From NCBI RefSeq assembly GCF_008728515.1, contig NC_044977.1, positions 1,387,501-1,451,500 on the forward strand: a stretch of DNA of 64,000 bases. The letters run 5' to 3'. The stretch is from Papio anubis (taxonomy: Eukaryota > Chordata > Mammalia > Primates > Cercopithecidae). Below the pieces are notes generated by a model. That model saw only the letters and a list, made by a program, of their open reading frames with translations. It was not told the origin of the DNA and made no database searches. Positions 58,771-64,000 of the stretch are shown piece by piece. The stretch's first letter is position 1. Each line of letters begins with the position of its first letter. Made by a program: the position numbers and the translations under genes.

Positions 58771-60229
58771 TAAAGAGTGTACCTTCTCTGCCACTGTAGC
58801 TGATTCCCGTCTTTTCTTTATTCATTCTCATATGCTGCCTAGGTGGTGGTATCTGGGTGGCTGCCCATATATTATTAAATCATTACCAGTATGGCCTAGG
58901 TAGGTTTTTAATTATGCCTAAAAACTTGATATTTCCAGATAGTTATTGGGTATACAACTAAACATAATACAAGATGCATTTTATTTTGAAAAGAACATAC
59001 ATATGTGTTTAACAGATCTAATTATATGTATTTATAATCAACAATAGAATATTGCATTTAGGTGGCTTATAAATAATACCTTAAAGCACTTAAAATGATA
59101 CGAATTCTTAAGAATCTTTAAGAATCTGGGAGTTAAGGAAAGTGCTTTGAATATCCTCAGACTGTAACCTTTTCCAGTAAGTCAGTAAGCATTGGTGATT
59201 TGTTAATATTGTAAAATATGTATCTTCTCTGTGGTACACGTCACTTTATTGGAAAAACATATGTGACTCAACTCAACTGTTATCTGGTCCTATTTTGTCC
59301 TTATTATGGTTTCTATTTAAATGGCATTATAGAACCCCTTAGCTTTTAAAGAGGGGCAGTAGAAAAGATCTGTGAAACTTTAGCAAGTCTGTAATCTACG
59401 TGAGCAGAAATTTCCCTCTCTTAAATGTCTACATATTAATGACATGAAAAATAAAATAATCGACCCATGTTGGGGATTTCTCTACCTCCCCCAAATGAAT
59501 GTTGAAAATTTTATTTTGAATTCTATTAAAGTGAATAATGACCACAAGGTGTTTGTAATTGGGGGGATATTAAGTGCAAATACAAGCAGAGGGTGCTTAA
59601 AAAGGACAGAAAAAGTCTGTTTCTTATTGATTGGCCTGTAGTGGGATAAATGTGTGGCTTCTGTCCTTAATGGAAGCTGATTGTTCAGGGATGTGCCAGT
59701 GAGACTGGTCGATTCTTGAGCTGTTGTTTACTGGGAAGGACAATATCAATTTTCTAGAGGGATGATTGGTGGGATGTCAAGCTGTCACCCTTTTCTCCTC
59801 ATCACTGACAGACAGCCCACTGACAATTACCAGTGATGGGACATTGCCTGCATTGGCATATACACTAGAGGATATAACCGGCAAACAAAAAGAGAGGAAA
59901 GCACTCGTGGAAAAAAGATATAATCAGCAGTTGTCAGGACTGGTTACATATATGATGTCTGAATAACAGGGCCAAAGCACATTAGCTTTACCACTGGGGT
60001 AACATGCAGCCTGCTTCATCCTGCTTAGAAAACTGATCTTAGAAATTTTGGGGAGTATAGGAGATAACATTAGTTGTTGGCATTATTTCTGCTTGACAAC
60101 TAATATAAGAAAAAAATTATTTTACTTATTTTTTCTAATTAAAATAAACTTTGGGGAATTCAAATGGACTTGAAAGTAGATATTTGTATGCTTTACAGAA
60201 ATAGTTATATTTGCAATATGTTTCTTCAT
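58771..60229. other. Mostly unique DNA
   Basis: Nothing recognised. A repeat-free stretch at 59640-59970 has CTGACAGACAGCCCACTGAC and could be regulatory, but no decisive motif is present. Confidence 0.4.
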
Positions 60230-60246
60230 GAGTTAAGATAACTTTT

Positions 60247-60525
60247 TTATTTTTATTTTTTATTTTTTGAGACGGAGTCTGGCTCTGTGGCCCAGGCTGG
60301 AGTGAGCGGCGCCATCTTGGCTCCCTGCAAGCTCCGCCCCCCGGGTTCCCGCCATTCTCCTGCCTCAGCCTCCCGAGGAGCTGGGACCACAGGCGCCGCC
60401 ACCGCGCCCGGCTCATTTTTGTATTTTTAGTAGAGACGGGGTTTCACCGTGTTAGCCAGGATGGTCTCCATCTCCTGACCTCGTGATCCGCCCGCCTCGG
60501 CCTCCCAAAGTGCTGGGATTACAGG
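60247..60525 (-). repeat. 5'-truncated AluY (antisense), Old World monkey-type sublineage, 17-bp TSD
   Basis: GAGTTAAGATAACTTTT (60230-60246) and GAGTTAAGGTAACTTTT (60526-60542) flank it with one mismatch. The body shares the sublineage changes. It stops at TGCTGGGATTACAGG, so the first 22 or so bases of the Alu (GGCCGGGCGCGGTGGCTCA...) are absent. Confidence 0.96.
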
Positions 60526-60542
60526 GAGTTAAGGTAACTTTT

Positions 60543-62254
60543 ATGTCTTTTCTTGCCAGGCTTCTGTCATTGGCAAAAGTCCAAATGGACACTAATAAGT
60601 CGCGTGGTACAGGTATCAGAATGAGAGACTAAGTTCCATAATTTGGCCAGAGAAGCATCATTTAAGTGGTGGAGTATGTTCTATGCTGGGCAGGTAGTAC
60701 ATAGACATATCCACCAGATTTTCTATAAATACTCTTCTGTCAATCTCACGGAGTCTATTTCTTTCTGTTCCATTGCTTCAGAATTTCAAATAAGTTTAAA
60801 GAAAAAGATCGGCACTTCCAAAGCCTACCTCAATGTATAGAGAAACTAATACCTAAAGCAGACTACCTGGAATAAAAGAGATGTCAAGTAGCTGTATTTA
60901 TTTCTCAGCTAGAGACTATTCTTTGTGTTAATTTACAAATGTAACTTATCTAATTAATCATGTTTCGGCTAATCACCTCTTAGACTCAATGTATTCTGCT
61001 GGAAATTTACTGTTTGGTAAAATTCACAATAAGTATAGTTTTATACAGTCAAATTTACATATTTTTGCTCTGTAGGAATTAGACTTCTCTTTCCACCCAG
61101 GATTTTCTTAACATCAAAATGAAAATGCCTCCGTTTGCTCAGATAAAAAGATTTTTGTCAGTTTCCCACCAAAAGTGTGCACTGGGAATACCTCGTAAGC
61201 TTATACTCAAATGCCTAATGAGGATGACTTTTTTCAGAATTGGTCACTGTAGAGATGAAAATAATTGGCTATCTAATGTTGGTTATCCCCTATCTGTGTG
61301 GACTTACATCCTATCCATGACTTACATCAGATGTATTTCCTTTTTGTGATAATTATTTTTTTAAATGTCATTTGTGATTTTTAAAAAAATATGTGTTACA
61401 GAATTTGGCAAACATTATAAAGTGCAAATAGCGGTATGAAAATCACGCATTACTCTGCCATTCAGAGGAGTGCATTGTTAACATTTTAGTATTTTTTCCT
61501 TTTGGCTTTTGTTTGAAGATTTTAACTGTTTACATTTGTGTATGTTCTATTGAGTGTTTTCAGTGATGCCGTTTTTCATCTTGAATAAATATATAGACAA
61601 GTTGTGTGATTTTAGTAGTGTCTTTTTATTTTAAATAAGTAGGTTTTAATACTGCCGAGTGATTACATATGGAGGTTATTTCTGGTTGGCCTTATAAGAT
61701 ACCATACAAAAGTTACTATTAATTTCCTTCCTTAAACCAAGGGCTAATTGATTTTCCATTGCACTCATTAAAAATAGATACTTAGCTTTTCAGAAGATTG
61801 TCTCAGAAACCCAAGGCAGGGCCCAGGCCCTCTGGGATGCCATCAACTGACCACTCCATCCGTCCTAGAATAGTGACCCTCCTACTTGTCAGAACTGAAG
61901 TATTTATCCCATTTCCCAGCAGATAAACATTTGCAAGGCAAATAATAAATTAGCCATTAATCAGAAGAATGTTTGCATTTGATGAACTCTGAATGGAGTA
62001 GAGATGTCAGGTAGATAGACAAGGTAAATCAACATGGCAGAATCAATCACAAGGAAGGGCCAGCCATAATTTAGAAAGCATTGACCCTAATATTAAACGA
62101 CTTTGGAAGGTAAGAACATTTTGTACAGGAAGAAAACTATTTAGAAAAAGGTGTGAGTAGATTTTAATAATAGATAGCAATTAAGTTTTAAATATTTAAG
62201 ACTTCAGCCTAATGATAGACATTTGGAAGTTTGATTTGAAAAAAGAGACACTGT
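60543..62254. other. Mostly unique A/T-rich DNA
   Basis: No gene or confident repeat. The stretch 61440-61690 vaguely recalls old L1 3' sequence, too weak to call. Confidence 0.4.
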
Positions 62255-62261
62255 CAAATAT

Positions 62262-62267
<6 letters not shown>

Positions 62268-62306
<39 letters not shown>

Positions 62307-62599
62307 TTTTTTTTTTTGAGACTGAGTCTGGCTCTGTCGCCCAGGCTGGAGTGCAGTGGCCGGATCTCAGCTCACTGCAAGCTCCGCCTCCCGGGTTTAC
62401 GCCATTCTCCTGCCTCAGCCTCCGGAGTAGCTGGGACCACAGGCGCCCGCCACCTCGCCCGGCTAGTTTTTTGTATTTTTTAGTAGAGACGGGGTTTCAC
62501 CGTGTTAGCCAGGATGGTCTCGATCTCCTGACCTTGTGATCCGCCCGTCTCAGCCTCCCAAAGTGCTGGGATTACAGGCTTGAGCCACCGCGCCCGGCT
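62268..62599 (-). repeat. AluY (antisense), Old World monkey-type, with (TTTA)n tail
   Basis: CAAATATTTATTT at 62255-62267 recurs at 62601 onward. A (TTTA)n tract of about 50 bp (to about 62300) and a T-run precede GAGACTGAGTCTGGCTCTGT. The body carries GGCCGGATCTCAGCTCACTG, GGGTTTACGCC and CAGGCTTGAGCCACCG. Confidence 0.96.
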
Positions 62600-62814
62600 C
62601 CAAATATTTATTTTTAAAGGCCCATGTGTTCAAATAATTTTTTCATTCCCAGGAGTGCTCTCATGAAATGTACCCACTTTATTATTTTTTTTCAAATAAA
62701 CAATTTAGCAAGTATATTGTTTTAAAAGCAAGAAGTGACCTTGTTATGTTGGTGTTCTTTGATTCCTAATTGTGTTTGCCCCTTCATGTGTATGATGCAA
62801 AGACTTTCAGATGG

Positions 62815-62940
62815 AGAGTCTAAAAGTCCCATGTGTTGAGCTTTGCTTGGCCATTTAATAATCATGTGATCCTGGGTAAGAAACTTAACCTTTTATGACC
62901 CGCAATTTCCTCATTTGTAAACAGGTCTTGGCACTGTTCA
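62815..62940 (+). repeat. MIR fragment (sense)
   Basis: GCCATTTAATAATCATGTGA, TCCTGGGTAAGAAACTTAAC, then CAATTTCCTCATTTGTAAAC follow the MIR core (ACTAGCTGTGTGACCTTGGGCAAGTTACTTAACC ... AGTTTCCTCATCTGTAAAA). Confidence 0.8.
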
Positions 62941-64000
62941 TTTTTTTATATAGAAGACATATGTATGTTGTATAAATTTATTCTAAGGCATTATTCATAT
63001 TTTAAAATTCTGAAAAAAATCAGTTATTGTTACATATCTTGTTTTCATGTCTAATCAGTTAGTGCATATCTTGTTTCTGAATATGTTATATATCTAAAGG
63101 GATTAAAAGGCTCAGTGGTTATAAAAACAATATTATCTCTCCTAATTCTCATGAGGTTAGAAACTACAACCTTTGTTTTCTTAGAATTGACCATCAGGGA
63201 AATTGCTTCTGACTCCAAACACCTACCATCTGGCATATCCTATCTTCTCATTATAATATGTGATGCCTAAATTTGTGATGCATCCTGGACTTTCCACATG
63301 TGTGTTCTTCATTTATTGACCCCAAAGTAGAAGAAAGAATGGAAGTAAATGGAATAACCATAATTCTCAGCATTGCTTTCCTAGCTCTTCATTTCTCACT
63401 CACTTTCTTCCCATGAGTACAATTCTATCCCCCAGTTAGGTTGTGTAGACGAGGTATCTTATTAAGTAATGACACCTTTTAAGCAAAACATTAACTGGGT
63501 CATGGGTATCCCTTCCCCATAGCTTTGCTTGACTAAGAAAATTCTAGAAATCAGAAATTTTAACTGAATACATGTAATGTTGATTAACATTGCCTGAAGC
63601 ATAGAGTACGATTAAAATGTTTTGAAATTTTAGAATATATGTATTACTCATGCAAAAAAAAAAAAGGAGTTTTCTTTATACATTCTAGAAACAATTATAT
63701 TAGCCCCTATTAATAAGCATCAGGTGAAAAACACTGGGCATTTTTTCCAACTGGATGTTTATGCTACTTGCTGTGGAGTTTTTAAAAAGTTTATTTCTCG
63801 TTAATACCTCTTATCGCCATACCATCTTTGTCTTTCTCTTAGCAGATAACTTTAACCTAAATTTTCTGAAGAAATAGGAAGTTATTGTATGTGAATTATT
63901 TATTGTTTACCTCAAAATTTCTCCAAATATTCATTTATCATTTTTTATTTCTGTTCTGATCCTCATGTCTGTGACTAACAAACCTATCTGCTTATGTTTA
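62941..64000. other. No recognised feature
   Basis: A/T-rich unique-looking DNA to the window edge; an A-run lies at about 63654-63665. Confidence 0.45.

Overview
This window is mammalian, specifically primate, non-coding DNA. It carries about 17 Alu elements in both orientations, several with intact target-site duplications. It also holds L1, MIR, L2 and MaLR fragments, a mariner (Hsmar1-type) copy and Tigger/Charlie DNA-transposon fossils. Several AluY copies (inner copy at 37250-37539, plus 57011-57316 and 62268-62599) carry variants I associate with Old World monkey AluY, such as CGGATCTCAGCTCACTGCAA, GGGTTTACGCC and CAGGCTTGAGCCACCG. A further set (3218-3513, 31216-31512, 54960-55256, 60247-60525, 18130-18429) shares a different group of changes. 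A cercopithecid (macaque, baboon or guenon-like) source is therefore most likely. I infer this from repeat subfamilies, not from a search.

I find no confident protein-coding gene, exon chain, tRNA or rRNA. Open frames of 60-145 codons lie in antisense Alu or in unremarkable A/T-rich DNA. The two longest open frames (326 and 291 codons, minus strand, about 39.74-40.72 kb) lie inside a 41-bp tandem repeat. The window therefore looks like a gene desert or one very large intron.

Layout. 0-0.7 kb: two Alu pieces, one unusually G/C-shifted yet flanked by a perfect 18-bp duplication, then a short exon-like or retrocopy-like stretch. 0.7-9.5 kb: sparse DNA with MIR, an Alu, and a Tigger-type transposon interrupted by a MaLR LTR. 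9.5-15 kb: few repeats, but a 41-bp piece of 10.2 kb reappears at 14.56 kb between 20-bp direct repeats. 15.5-18.7 kb: MIR, L2, a MER2-like element and an L1 > mariner > Alu nest. 19-31 kb: Alus (one nested), L2, and unique stretches that could hold conserved non-coding elements. 31-39.8 kb: Alus (one Alu-in-Alu with a 16-bp duplication), MIR and unique DNA. 39.85-40.71 kb: the 41-bp minisatellite, about 21 units. 41.3-46.7 kb: a dense fossil block of DNA transposons, L1 pieces in both orientations, an MLT1-type LTR and a probable CR1-like LINE remnant. 46.7-64 kb: mostly unique A/T-rich DNA with Alus and an old antisense L1 broken up by two Alus.

The most interesting items are the templated insertion at 14.54-14.61 kb, the 41-bp minisatellite and its frame-independent openness, and the G/C-shifted Alu at the left edge. 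No genes here work together; the architecture is mobile-element layering over presumed regulatory or neutral DNA.
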